From positions 8,866,001 to 8,930,000 of the forward strand of contig CM034106.1 in NCBI GenBank assembly GCA_019914945.1: 64,000 nucleotides of DNA, in the 5' to 3' direction. Under the pieces are notes generated by a model. It had not been told where the DNA came from, did no database searches, and saw only the letters and a list, made by a program, of their open reading frames with translations. The stretch is from Typha latifolia. Lineage: Eukaryota; Streptophyta; Magnoliopsida; Poales; Typhaceae. The position numbers were made by a program, and so were the translations under genes. Shown piece after piece: positions 25,210-37,989 of the stretch. Within the stretch, counting starts at the first letter, position 1, and each line of letters begins with the position of its first letter.

Positions 25210-25545
25210 TTATGATCTTGGGCTTTGATTAACAAAAAGCGTTAGGGTGACCATTAGACTGTTTAGTGACATGCCATAGACAATGCCTGCCCTAGTTGAG
25301 GTATTAAGGTGGGTGAAAGATAGCCAGCAGGTGGTGGTATCCATCTGCAGAAGGACCACCATTTTGAAGATGAGTTGCAGGTTGGTGGCGTTGGTCTGTT
25401 GGAAGACCTTTTCCTTACTGCTTTTCCAAAGCTGCCATATGCCATAGACAATGCGGCATCTAAATATGAGAGCAGCTGCCTTCTTAGGAAAACCATTCCC
25501 TTCATGAATGCAGAGCTTTATATGCTGAATTTTGCAATCATACAA
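25210..25545 (-). mobile_element. LINE (non-LTR retrotransposon) tail fragment
   Basis: The minus-strand frame contains a stretch of KKAAALIFRCRIVYGIWQLW type followed by KEKVFQQ. This resembles the region after the reverse transcriptase and zf-RVT domains of plant L1 elements, where a hydrophobic IY-IW is followed by ERN-RIF. No reverse transcriptase core, endonuclease or start is present, so it is a short remnant. A CATAGACAATG word occurs at both ends (25270s and 25440s). The assignment is by resemblance only. Confidence 0.4.
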
Positions 25546-26103
25546 TCGAGGAATGTGACTTTCATAGATTCTTATTTCATTTCAGAGGTGTTCAGAAGTG
25601 ATTTAACAACAATCACTTGCAATTTTAGTATATCAATTTAATCTTTTGGCGATAACAGGGGAATGTTTACAATTTGATTTTTGAGAATACAGCACTTCCT
25701 GAAGAAAGGCCTTGGATGATCTATTCCTTTTAGTACAGGGATAGAAAGTAGAATATTTTGGCTGAAAAAGAGAGTGAAAATTTCCAACAACATGCATGAG
25801 ATAGTAGACATTTGACGTACAATATAGAACGATAAAATCATTACATCAGTGACCTGTTTCTATTACATGGTAATTAGGGTTCATCACATATGTGTCCTTT
25901 TCCTGTTCTTCATTGGTGTAGGCCTAAAATACAGTCTTCTCTCTCCCTCTCTCTACAAAGCCTAATTGAGCCAAACTGACAGCACCAAACATCAACCAAA
26001 GTGTAGCCATAGGTGATCCCAATTAGTTTGACTGTAGCCACTAATTGATCTTAATTGGTGTCAGCTTGAGTGCCCAGGTGGACCCTCGAGGCCATGATCC
26101 TAA
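25546..26103. other. Spacer downstream of the SWSAP1-like gene
   Basis: AT-rich DNA between the LINE fragment and the end of the minus-strand ATPase gene. It may hold part of that gene's 3' untranslated region. Nothing else is seen. Confidence 0.45.
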
Positions 26104-26253
26104 TTAGTCTCTGGAATTATACAAACAATGTGTGGAAGGAACACTGTAAAGTATATAGCAGATTTCATCTACTCTTCCGTCGTCTAAAATGCTACTGCCC
26201 TTCAGAGTAGCATTATGAACCTGAGCACCAGCAACTTTGACAACAAAAGCGAG

Positions 26254-28892
26254 TCATTCATCAACAATCTCCTCAAGCACTAGATTTTGAAGTGCTATGG
26301 AGTATTTAGCAGTCTTTGTCTTCTCCTTTATGCTGCCTGAAATGCTACTGTTCTTTATTATGTAGGAGCCTGAGCTATCACCTTCAAGAAATGGGACAGA
26401 TTAACCACATTATCAGATGAATCTTCTAGCGCAACAGATTATTAGCCACATTTAAAACAAGCATATAATTAGTAGCGCCGCTGACTATAATAAGTACTAC
26501 ATTTCACCATTGCAACTCACATCTCAATCAAGTAAACAAATAATCAATTCAGAAGAGAAGGTTTGAATACATGCAGCATAGTCACTTAGCACAAAAATGG
26601 TTTGTGCCCAAGCAAGTATAACAACTAGACATTTTGGAGAGTTATGTTAATGATGTAAAGACTAGAAGCCAAGTAACTGATATTCGTAACTAAGATCACA
26701 ATCTATGCTTCAGTCGAAAAAGAAAATAATGTAAAACAAACTGTTAGATATGATAAATGTGTTGCAAACACAATAAAATAGAAACTTCGGCAGACAGGAT
26801 ATAAAAAGTACCAACTCAAATTTCAGAGAGGATATAATTTGTTCATTTTGTTATCCAGAACATTCTTTCTTGAAACTTACCATGTCAAAATTCCCTCATT
26901 AGAACATGTAATATGACAATTTCAGGTCACTGAAGGAATTTTAGTTGGAAAAAAAAACAGCTGCCATATCAGCTGTGCTGTGTCCTAGATTTATGTATGT
27001 CTTAGAGCTCAATTAAATTCTAACAGCCATTTTGACTGAAAATTATTGAAATCTAGTTGTATTTGTTAGCAAACAAACTTAACTCATTCAAAATAATTGT
27101 ATATTCACGCAAAGCAGAAGACAATGAACTGTACCTTGAATTGTAAAGATGCAGTTAATCCATCGTTTATAGATGAATAACAATCTAGGGGTGTCGCCTT
27201 GGTGCGTATCAGCCAGTAAAAGAGTACAAGACCCCGCAGGTTGCATCTTTCCACTGGATAATAAAAGGCAAAGACACTTTGGTCACATTAAAAATCATGT
27301 AAAACAGGCGAAAATTCCACCCAATCTTTTGTGAAAGGAATACTTGAAAATTCTTATTGATTACAACACATCTCTTACTTGGCATGTATGATGGCATCCT
27401 GACAAAGAGCCAGTGTATGAACCATTCCTAGATCTCTACCCCTTGCATTGCAATATCTAAGTTGACAATTCCTGCAAGGGTTTGAGCATATCTAAAAAAG
27501 AAATTTCCAAGAAGACACGTATGGAATTATTGCTGAAGATACAGAAGTTATAAAAATGCTGCAAAGACTGCTCTTTAGGAACTTTATGGTAAAATGCAAC
27601 TGAAATAGCAAAGAAAGTAGAAAAAAAATGGAAAAGCCTTTGCAAACAATGGAAGTTATTGAATCACAGATATGATACCAAATATACATATGAAATTGCA
27701 GTAATGAATACATAGCACCTTTGTAACAACTGCCTATGGTTTGGCCAGTGGAATTATGTCCAGATGGTTAAAAGAGCTCATGTTGTATGAGTATTCTCGG
27801 GTTCGAATCTCAATGGCGTTGACTTAACTGGGATACTACTAGGTTTCCACTTCTCTGAAAAAAAACTGCCTACAGTTTGCTGATCATTACATACACAGGT
27901 CACAGTGTTAGTTTTAAAATGAATCTTCTCAGATTAGAGCTCCTAAGTTAAAAAAGAGCAATCTGTAAGAACTAAATAAACATCTGACGATCATCTAATT
28001 AAGTATTTTATAAAAAAAATAATCTAAGAGATACATAATACTGCAGAGAATCACAGTAGAACGACTTAGCATGCAAGGCGCTTGCCTGTCATTAAAGAAG
28101 TCTCCAAAATCATCGATAACGACAGCAACTGGAAAGCTATCATGAAGGTGAAATGCAGCGAAGTACTTTTTAATTCCTTCATCATCTTCAACATACCTAA
28201 AGTAGATGACAAGTTAAAACCTTTGCTCATTATCATTGTACAAGACGATTGTTTCATTCATTTCTCTTACACATTAAGTTCCTTTTATGATGAAATCACA
28301 CACATTAAGTTTCAAGACTAGTCGTGGCATCTGAGGTACAACTGAGAGATACTTTGCTAATTTACTAACATCAGTATTCTAAAATATCCATGAGAGGATT
28401 AAAATTATACACCCACTAAAGCAATAACAGTGAAATAAGTAATAAAAGTTGCTCACTTGATTTGTATTCGCTGAAGCACATCTGAAGATGGATCAAGACC
28501 CTGAAAAGAAATAAAAAGGAACCAATTAACTGAAAAAAAGCTAAAATAGTGTAATACACTGTACATATGGAAATAAAGAGAGATCATGAATTAACTTGCG
28601 ATAAAAAGGGTGGCTTGTTCTCCAATTTCCTCTTGTTGCAGATGAAGACAACATCGCGGTTACTCTCCGATGCACAATTAATTGCAAATTGGAAGAGAAG
28701 GGAAGTCTTCCCACTGTTCATATAACAAATTAAATCATTATACCAAGAAATTTATAGGAGGTGCTGATGGCTATAATTACAACTGAAGCAAAAAAGAGAG
28801 AGATACCAGCATGGAGGCCCCGAGAGAAGAACAAGTGGTTGGATGGACACGAGGCCACCAAGTTGCCTCGTGGAGAAGAACCTCTCAACCAT
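26254..28892 (-). CDS. SWSAP1-like P-loop ATPase, seven exons
   Basis: Exons in transcript order are 28807-28892, 28596-28713, 28457-28500, 28086-28196, 27379-27471, 27135-27253 and 26254-26381, giving 232 residues with every junction in phase. Walker A is GPPCCGKTS (25-33), split by intron 1. A Walker B-like strand is VAVVIDD (106-112). Length, the early P-loop, the LDP...LQRIQIKYV segment and the late LLLADTHQGDTPRLL strand resemble animal SWSAP1, the RecA-fold partner of ZSWIM7 (Shu complex) that promotes RAD51 in recombination. Intron 4 has a GC donor (AG|GCAAGC); the others are GT-AG. An in-frame TAA lies upstream with no ATG between it and 28892, which fixes the start. It is divergent from PEX12, 644 bp between starts. 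The fold is certain; orthology is inference. Confidence 0.75.
27728..27879 (+). mobile_element. tRNA-derived SINE-like element with target-site duplications
   Basis: The element is about 120 bp (27744-27863). It has a B-box-like GGGTTCGAATCTC, an upstream tRNA-like AGATGGTTAAAAGAGC region and a short A-run at its end. A 16-base flank (AACTGCCTATGGTTTG, 27728-27743) recurs with two mismatches at 27864-27879, as expected for a target-site duplication. It sits in intron 4 of the SWSAP1-like gene, on the opposite strand. Confidence 0.7.
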
Positions 28893-29536
28893 GTCTTGGG
28901 AGATCCAAGGTGCTGATAAGCTGCTTGAAGAAATGACTCTAAGATCCCTAAGAATTAAATTTTAGCATCCGTTAGCATTTTATAACATATCGTTGTAGAA
29001 GATAAAGAATAATGGAGAAACTATATTTTACACTCCTGCTTATCTTACCGTATTATAATTATATTCAAAGTAAAATTATTATATTTAATTAATTTATGGG
29101 ATAAATTTAAAGATATTTATTAGAAATAAAATCAGAGCTAGAATGAGGCTTCACCGGCGCATCAGGATCAAATTCTTCATTTAAGTTGAAAATTCTAATG
29201 ATCATTTGTTTGCTTGCGATGCCGAGAGAGTTAAGTAAGTGAATCAAAATTCATTATGTTATCTCAATTTTGGGTATAATTTCCAAGAGTTAATTTGCAT
29301 TTAACACCCTTAATTTAAATAATTTAACCAAAGAAAATAGATATTAAATAGTTCTTGTTATATAACGACCGTCTTAATAATCCGATAAACTAATTGTCGT
29401 CGCTGTGTCGCCGTATCGGTCTCACACTTCTTATTCCGTTCTTTTCTTTTCCTAAGACGAACTAAAAAAGAAGAGGAAGAGAAGGAGAGAAGAGAGGAAC
29501 CCTGAACGAACCCTAATTCTTCGACCGAAGGAGGAG
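28893..29536. promoter_or_regulatory. Divergent promoter between SWSAP1-like gene and PEX12
   Basis: Start codons face away from each other across 644 bp. Around 29380-29520 the sequence is GC-richer with an AACCCTAATTC telo-like element near 29510 and a purine-rich leader before the PEX12 ATG. The middle is AT-rich. Confidence 0.5.
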
Positions 29537-32500
29537 ATGTTGTTCCAAGTGGGAGGGCAAGGGACGCGGCCCACCTTCTTCGAGATGGCGGCCGCGCAGC
29601 AGCTTCCCGCCAGCCTCAGAGCAGCTCTGACCTACTCCCTTGGGGTAATCTCTTTGACCTCGCGTCGGATTCGTGGGGTTCTCTTGTTTCGATCAATTTA
29701 GGCCTTTTGCATTGCTTAGATTGCTTTCTCGTTGCTTTTATTGATTGATTTCCATCAATTGTTTCCGTAATTCTAGTGGTGACGGTCAAAGGGAACTCCT
29801 TCTCCTTTTATTTCTTTATCTTCTGTTTCAGAATTGCGTAAAATCTATTAGGTTTGAATTTTTGGTAGCTTTATTTGTTGTCGGCTGCTTCTACTGTTCA
29901 TAACAATTCTATCTGAAAATGATGAAATTTCCATTTTTTGTGGTTAACCCTGGATGGCATTAATACTTTTTTGCATCGGGTTCACCTCCAAAATTCTTTT
30001 CCTGTAAGGACTAAAGGGTGTTGTTGAATTGGTGCTCTGAATTTTTTTTAGAATGAACTTTCTTGTGGTAGGGAACGTGCATCATATGGATGCGAGTGTG
30101 CATTCTTGTGTATGCTTATATATTTAATGGTTTCAGACCGCAGTATACTTTGTCTAAATCGCAAGCCTTTTGTCACTAGCTGGAACTTTCCTTTATTCTC
30201 TTCCTTATTGGATGTGATTTTTTTTATCATTTCATATTCTTTAAATGGTTTCAATTTCCGTTTCTACTCTTATGTGCTGCAGGTATTTGCTGTAAGAAGT
30301 CCATTCCTCCACAAGGTTTTAGATTATGATGACGAATTTTTTGCATTATTGATGATGGTGCTCGAATCTCATAGTCTACGAACAACAGGTTTTACCTCAT
30401 TGCAATTTGTGGATTTCATTTTGTTTCACTTAATATAGTATCTAAAGTTATGATCTTATGATGATAAAAGGTGCTGCTAGATTTGCATGATGTTTCTTCT
30501 TTATAGTTGGCAACTAATGACTTGTTTTTTGCCCTAATACTTGGTATCCTCAAACTAATGTATCTAAAGCAGGTTGGCAACTGTGATAATCTCATGGCCC
30601 TCCTCCTTATTGGTAATTTTAGCTACAGGATTGAAAATTTTGATGGCAGCATATCACTCAGGGCAAATAGTAACAACTCGTGGATTTAGGTGTTGGCTGT
30701 GGCTTTTTGTGAAGACATGTTTCCTATTTTCCCCTGGTTGCATTACTTATTTATTAATGCAAATAGATGCAGTCAACTGTCAACCACAAGTACTTTGTGA
30801 ACTTGAACTAGTGATATGAAATTTCATATCCCTAAAGTCAAAATGAAGTGAAGTTTTAAAACCTTGATATCTACCTATCCGTGGGTTAGAAAGGATAGGA
30901 GAATGCAATATGTCATCCTTGTTCTTCTAAAGGCCTTTCATCAACTTACATTCTTACATCATTCATTTTATCATCCAAAATCAAGTAACCGCCATGAATT
31001 ATCAGTTTTATAACTTTGCCCCCTTGTGGTTTACACTTTACACTAATGCGAAAAGCTGGATGGCTGTTAATGGGGCCGTAATCACTATAATACACTTGTG
31101 ATAGTAATTATCTCATTGTTTGAGGAGCTATGCTATGAATTTTCTACCAGTTTAATAGCTATGCTAGTAAATAGCTATGATATAGATATTTATATGAAGG
31201 GAGTTACATAGTGATAGAGAGATGATAACTAAGATTTGAAGCTTATAATCTTAGGTATAAGAGGATAGAAGAGGGAGAAAATGCATATTGATGTCCATTT
31301 TGGCGGGAAGAATCTCTCTAAGGATTTTCTTAAAGATATCTAGTATCTTTCTAGATGGAAAACTTAACAGTTTCATATTAGTCTAAGACCACAGGGAGAA
31401 AAAGGATATAAATGAAAGTTTAGAAGGGTGGCTTGATTTTAGGCATAACCGGGGGGTGGGAGATAATTTGTGATTTACCTTTCATTTATTATTTGGTCTT
31501 TTTGTCTAATAATCAAGTTTATTAGACTTCTCTCAAATTAATATGCAGCAGTTTTTTACATTCTGTTTTTCTTTTCTTTTCAGATGCTTCATTCTCAGAA
31601 TCTTTATATGGTCTGCGGAGGAGAGAAGCGAAAATTTCATCCAATAAAAGCACTTCTATTGTAGAATCAAATGACAAACTCCGTCATTCTGGATTGCAGA
31701 GGCATCAAAAAGTCCTCTCTGTTGTGTTTCTGGTATCATATTCTGCTTTTGGCTATTCAATAATTTGGTTAATAAATCCTTTATCCTATCGACATAGATT
31801 ATGGCAGCTGAAGAAACCTCACTTAGTTTGTACTGCTGAGAGACCTCAAAAAGCACTTCTATTATGGCTTCCTTGCTTTTATCTTTCCTTATATTGAAGA
31901 GTTTCATTCAGGGTGAGGGCATATAACTTGAGAATTATGCTGCCACCAGATATTGCTTTAGTTATTTAGATTATTGTGTCGCTTTTGTAAGCTGACCAGC
32001 CTTTTGTTTTTTACATAATGGAATAAATGACTCCAATTTCCAGCATACTGTTTCTCTGATTAATACTAATATTTTTGTGCTTTAACTATATTCTTATAGG
32101 TTATTTTACCATATTTCAAGTCAAAGCTCCATTCTTATTATAACAGAGAAAGGGAAGCTAGGCTTCAAGCAAGTCTTTGGGGTCAGGATGAGCCAAGATT
32201 GGATGAAGCTGGCTTTCTCCTAGATGAAGGAGAGACTTCTCATGCACGAGTTGAAGCTTCTAGTATGGAGGTGTCAAGCATGACACATCTTAAGAAGAAA
32301 ATAATAGCTGCTATAGCTGCTTGCTACCCTTGGATACACGCTACCAATGAAGGTTGGCAATTTGCACCAGTTGACTGGAGAAAGACTCCAAATTTGTGTG
32401 CATAATATTTGGCTTTAAGCATTAGATAAGTGTTTTGATGTTTAGATCCATACAGAAGTAGACTTTGTAGAATGATCTCTGATGTATGTCATTCTGATCC

Positions 32501-35500
32501 TTATAGAACGACATGTTAGGCTTATTCCCTGGACACATGTCCTATTTTCTAGGATTTTTTTTTTCATTTGACACCCAACATTATATGTTGATTGCGGATC
32601 ACATCCTGCTTTAACTATTTTTAATTCAAACCTTGCATTTTTAATAGAACACCAAAAAAGACCTTTGACCACCTTATATTTGTCATTGAAATTTCAATTA
32701 AACACCCTAAGTAGGGTGTTTTCTATGATTTAGTGAAAGAACAAGGTTTGAATTAAACTTGCTGAAAAAACAGTGTGTAAATGGAGGCAAATGAGAAAAG
32801 TCCCTATTGTCTACTTCATGTAATAGCGACCTTGCTTGTTCAATTTAATTGTGTATTTCTTCTTGCTGTTGTTATGTGCCATAGTGAACAGAAGGCTGAA
32901 GCAATCAGTAATTGCTCACTTTCACAGAATGGAAGATCTGCTTCATTCCAGTATATGATTTAACTGAAATTTTTTGGAAACTGTTGTATTGTTTTGCTAT
33001 GTTAAGTTGGCATACTTACATGTGAGATGACCACTGACAACATAAAAGTTTGGAGATGTAGTTGGGAAAACTATTCTCAACGGTTTAGTAAAGATCCATA
33101 TTCTAGTCCCTACAGTTGTTTGGCCAACATGAGTTGATATGCAACCTTGCTAGCCTATGCCATGCTGCTGTACGTGTTGCTGAAGCATCCCAACAAAATT
33201 AATGCTCTTTAGAATATGCCAACATATATGTGAGGCACCATCTTTGGCTTGTGATGTCTATGCAAGATTGTTGATATGCTCATATTGTCTGCTTGCCATC
33301 AGATGGCTGAGCAGCATGTGCCCAAATCGTGGCAGGAAGTTATTCTATAGTTAATGTCTTTCTTTGGGTAGTTACTTACTGAGCATTATTAAGTTTTTTC
33401 CGCATTAGCTTTTTCTGTTTGTTGTTTCTTCTTTTTCTTCCCTTTTGCCTCATTGTGACGTTAGTAATTATGATTGATTAATGTTTCCTATGTTGGTTCT
33501 TTTGCTGTTAATTCATTAGCTACTGATAATTACTATACATCTAAGAGAAAAAAGTTGCCCGCTATGTAAAATTTGTACATTTTTAGCAGTAATTATTAAA
33601 GAAAATCATGGATTGGCATGCCTGTTTATCAGAAAATTATTGTCCAATCTCTTCTGTTGCTTTGTTCTACTTTGTTTTACCTCTGAAAACTAGATGAAAG
33701 TACAATTCCACTTGGATGAAACTATATTGGCCTACAACTGGATTTGTTTCTTGAATATTTTTCAAATATGGGTGATTAACTGATTTCAATTTAAAGTAAT
33801 GGTGCTTTAAAAGCATTATATTGTGCCATCTATTAGAAAAATAAGTTTGCACATTAGCCTGCAGTTCCCTGTTTTGCTTTTCCACTAAAAATGTAATATC
33901 TGTTATCCATTCTTCACAGGATTAACATTTGCTTACCAACTATTATATCTGTTGGATGCTACTGGGTTTTATAGTCCAGGACTACATGTTCTTGGTATTC
34001 AGGTTTGTCGTGCAACAGGACAAGAACTGGTATGTGATTTTTTACTACTTTTACTACCTGCATACTTTCTAATAGCCACTTCAATAAATTTTATGTGTAC
34101 TTGTAGTGCTTGTTTTATTAGCATTTTTCTAGGAGTAAATCCAGCATGAGATTAAAAGAACAGTCCTCGTATTAGAACATCAAGGCATCTAGTGTTTTTT
34201 CTTGCGTTGTAGCCCATGTAAGTTCTAGTCGGTGTAAGTTTCTCTAGTGGTAATTCACGCATCCTCTGACAAGCTCACTCAATTTGTCTTGTAAAGTGCA
34301 TATCCTGAGGGTTTAACATCATGTCAGGCTGTCAGTATGATTGGTTAATTTGATTTCTATATCTTAATCTTATTTCATAAATTGCATCAGAAGGGATGCA
34401 TAGCATGCATGAAAGATTCTGTATTTTTATATTCTCTGAATTAGTGATTGGCTAAACTGTTGTGTCTTTATTGTTCAATGTCAAGGTAGATGGATTCGTC
34501 TTCCAGGATTTCAAGGATCAGAAGTCGTGAACGTGAAAGGCTCCGTGGTCCTCCATGGTTGAAGGTATGCAAAGTCTATTGTTAGATAATAGTTACTCTT
34601 ATATGTCACAGAAGTAGCAGAGTTCTGCATGCATTCTCTTTAAGAGGCCTATGTCTGATGTAGAACATGAATTCTGGCATGTGACCTACGCAGGCTGTGC
34701 AGAGAGCGCTTCTCAGTTGCATATACACGACTCTTGATTATGCACAAACTGGTTTAATTGCTGCAGTGTTCTTTTTCAAGGTCAGTACTTTTCATGTTCT
34801 TCAAAGTCTAAGTAGGATGATTACTCGAAATGAAAAAAAAATGAAAGGGAAAGAAACTTCAAGTAGTCAGTCACTATGCGCAATTTGGACTTCTGATTAT
34901 GATATGCAAACTCTATTTCTTGCTTCAACTGTGATTTCTCTCCAATTCCATGTCACCTGGTTTTTTCTCATTTACACAATCCGAGTAGGTAGTTAAGTCT
35001 CCTGTATCCATGTGCTTTCCATGTTCCACTAATATCTATTTAGTATTTACTGCTTGTTATTTTCCCCTTTTGCATATACACTGAAGGTAATTGTAAGTTG
35101 ATCCTCCTAACTATGACTTGAAAGGATATAGGTAGTCGGTTGCTGTTGTTTACAGATCTTGCACTTCTTAAAATAATATTGCTTTCTTGGCACATTGTAC
35201 ACAGATGATGGAGTGGTGGTACCAATCTGCTGAAGAAAGAATGTCAGCTCCAACTGTTTATCCCCCACCTCCTCCTCCTCCACCACCGAAGGTTTGCTTA
35301 CTCGCTGCTGGATTTTATCATGGATTGCCATGATATTCTACATATGCTAAATGATTTTATCTACTAATAGCAAGCAATATGTCATATCAGGGACCTTTTC
35401 TTTCCCTCTCAGCACTTTGTGTTCTTTCCTGTCTTTGCTTTGACCTTATAACACTAAATTCGTAATCAACGGCCATGACATTGAATGTGGGAAGTCTTTT

Positions 35501-36236
35501 TTGCTTTAACCAATTTTTTTTTCTCATAAGCCTCACAATTTTGGTTGACTTGATTGTTGCCAGATTTTGGTTATTTGATTAGTAAGGGTAAAATGTCACT
35601 TTGTATTGTTTAAGAGCCTCATGCCTAATGAAGTAAGAATATTGGTGAACACTGGCACACCCATGGTGTGGAAGTGATACATAACGGCTTTAATCGTTTT
35701 ATAGTCTGTTCTCTCATTGATTGAGTTGCTCTCGGTCTTTTTCTTTTTACTGTTTTTGTCTAGTTTTGATGACAAAATATTGGACTTACGGGGACTTGAA
35801 GGTGCTTGTGCTGAATATCTTGTAGATTTTAAATGCTTCTTCCATTTACTTTCTCAAAAGTATCTATTCATCCTATGCTACCTAAATATCTGATTAGCTG
35901 ATCAAAGCCTCTTTTCATTAACCGCAGGTGGCTAAAGATGGAATTCCCTTGCCACCAGACAGGACACTCTGTCCCCTATGCTGCCAGAAGCGGGCTAATC
36001 CGTCTGTTCTTCCTGTTTCTGGTTTTGTTTTCTGCTTTGCCTGCATACATAAGTATGTGTCTCAGGTGAATGCTCAAACTTCTCGACAAATTCCCTTCAA
36101 GGAAATTAAGGTTTGTTCCAGTACTCTTGCTAAACAGTCTTCTTTCCACCTTTTTCTATGACAGCACAAAAGATGTCCCACTACGTTGATGCCTGCGACA
36201 ACTGAACAAATTAGGAAGCTTTTCCATGATTTATAG
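29537..36236 (+). CDS. PEX12: Peroxisome biogenesis factor 12 (PEX12), ten exons
   Basis: Exons are 29537-29644, 30283-30388, 31584-31732, 32100-32352, 33920-34029, 34490-34564, 34694-34780, 35205-35291, 35928-36065 and 36165-36236, all GT-AG and in phase, giving 394 residues, the usual plant PEX12 length. PEX12 is one of three peroxisomal-membrane RING E3 ligases (with PEX2 and PEX10) that ubiquitinate the PEX5 import receptor for recycling. The conserved start FQVGGQGTRPTFFEMAA is present. Hydrophobic segments lie in the middle (about 108-230 and 272-295). A polyproline run sits at 316-324. The C-terminal RING-like motif (C340, C343, C361, C364, C375) has the reduced set of metal ligands typical of PEX12. 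Introns 1, 3 and 4 are long; intron 4 holds a foldback element. Confidence 0.96.
32620..32757. mobile_element. 138-bp foldback element in PEX12 intron 4
   Basis: Terminal 16-base perfect inverted repeats (TTTAATTCAAACCTTG at 32620-32635 and its complement at 32742-32757) enclose a second perfect palindrome, AACACCCTAAGTAGGGTGTT, at 32701-32720. This looks like a small MITE or foldback remnant. No clear target-site duplication was seen. Confidence 0.5.
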
Positions 36237-37989
36237 CTTGAATTAATTCGGTTTGTGGAAATTCTAAAGGACACAAATCAGATATACAACCAGAATCAAA
36301 AGTGAAGCATTTCGCCACAGTTAACACGGTCTCTTAGAATTGTTAAATCTCTTGAAGTGCTGGTGCCTTTTAAGGGATTTGAACCTTGTAGCTTTTCCAT
36401 ATACCGTGTCGGTAGAAGTATTTTGGAATAATAGTTATGATTGTCCCACATTTTTTCATTCATATATGTTTTTGAGATAAAAACTCATATACGAATAGAG
36501 AAGTTCTCGGTTCAGATTTAATTATCTTCATATCATGTAATACTATTATTTTCTACAAGTCTCAGAAGGAATAAATCCACAGATGTATCAATGGCTTGGA
36601 GGAAAAAAAAAAATCACTTCCTTTTTCTTTTTTCTCTTAATTAATTTATGGAATTTGTCAATGTTATTTTTTTATGAAAAAGGTAGATATGTAACATGAA
36701 CAGCTGAGTCTTGATAGGAACTAAGTTCAAGATGATTCACAACACAAGCTAAATGTTTGAACTTGAAATATCTATAAGCTGAAAACAGCAAATAATTATA
36801 TTTGTAAAGGGCAAATTATAACCATTTTAAACTTAAGCGCTTAACCTAGTGTCAGACTAAATTATAATTATTAGACTTCTTTTATCGACGACATTACTGT
36901 TCAAATGACTAAATTATTTCTACCATCATTGGCATCAATACTGTTTATGATCAAACTATTCTTATCATCTTCAAATTAGACTTTTTACATTTATAAAGAT
37001 AATTAATTCTTATCGTCCATAATTGTAACTTAGTCTAGATTAAAAGGAGGGTTATACTTAAGTTTAAAATACACAGAGAAAGTTGAAATCATGCCAAAAC
37101 AATAGAGGGTTAAACAGTATTTTATCCTTTTATAATTTACATATATAAATGTATCAGAAACTGAGTATCACTAGTGAGCTTAAACGAGCTTTGGAGTGTT
37201 AAATACTAAAATATACTCTTACCTTACTAGTAACTAGTAATGGAATAAGATATTCCTGCAACTTAAATAGCTTCATATATACATAATAGCAACCTTCCAA
37301 ATTCCAATGCAACAACTTCACCAAGAAAAAAGTGAGCTTATTAAAAGGGGAAGGTTGGTGAGTCTTCATCAGTATACCTTCTCCTAAGCATCAACATCAC
37401 TCCATAGCCTGCCATATTTTTCTTCAGCTGCTACTAATATAACCTCTATGTTAATTTAACATCATTGTATTTTAACAAATATAATATTCGCACCCTAAAT
37501 TTTCAGTATTTATATTTTGATCCTTATGTTTTAGACTTTCCATTCTAATGAAAAATTGTACAATCTACATAACAATCTCCACCCTTATTAATATTACTAT
37601 CTTTTCATCAGCTTTGGTTAACACGTACAGTGGGCCTTTTGAAAGTATAAATACTTAGAAGGCAGAGTCCGGTGCCATAAATTAATAAAAATACAGGGTG
37701 CGAAATGTAACTTTTACCTAATTTAATTACAAGGCCTTTTTTTAATTTTAATTTTTTTGGTTTCAAGACTTGGAATCTAAGCGAGCCAACTGCAACCTCG
37801 CGAAAGTGCATGCTCGCTTCTCTTCTAATCAAAACCTCGACCCCTCAACTCACGGTTTGGTGAGGGATTGCAACTCTCCGACTACGGACCTCTCTGTCCA
37901 TAAAACACTAATAACTCCTCTCCTCCCCTCTCCATCCTTAGCTATTCTAACTCCTCGTACATCTTCGTCTTCTTCTTTCTCCTCTTCAT
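36237..37989. other. Intergenic: PEX12 3' flank and CESA promoter
   Basis: The first 200-300 bases are likely PEX12 3' untranslated region. The rest is AT-rich. A TATAAATA box lies at 37646-37653, about 340 bp before the CESA ATG. An ACCTAAT word (SMRE-like, the type bound by secondary-wall MYBs) lies near 37717; a match that short can be chance. No gene is seen. Confidence 0.5.

Noticed and set aside
26381..26425. Alternative acceptor at 26426-26427 for the last exon of the SWSAP1-like gene
   Set aside because: It shifts the register so that the frame ends in TAA within 22 codons. The acceptor at 26382 gives a longer, conserved-looking tail.
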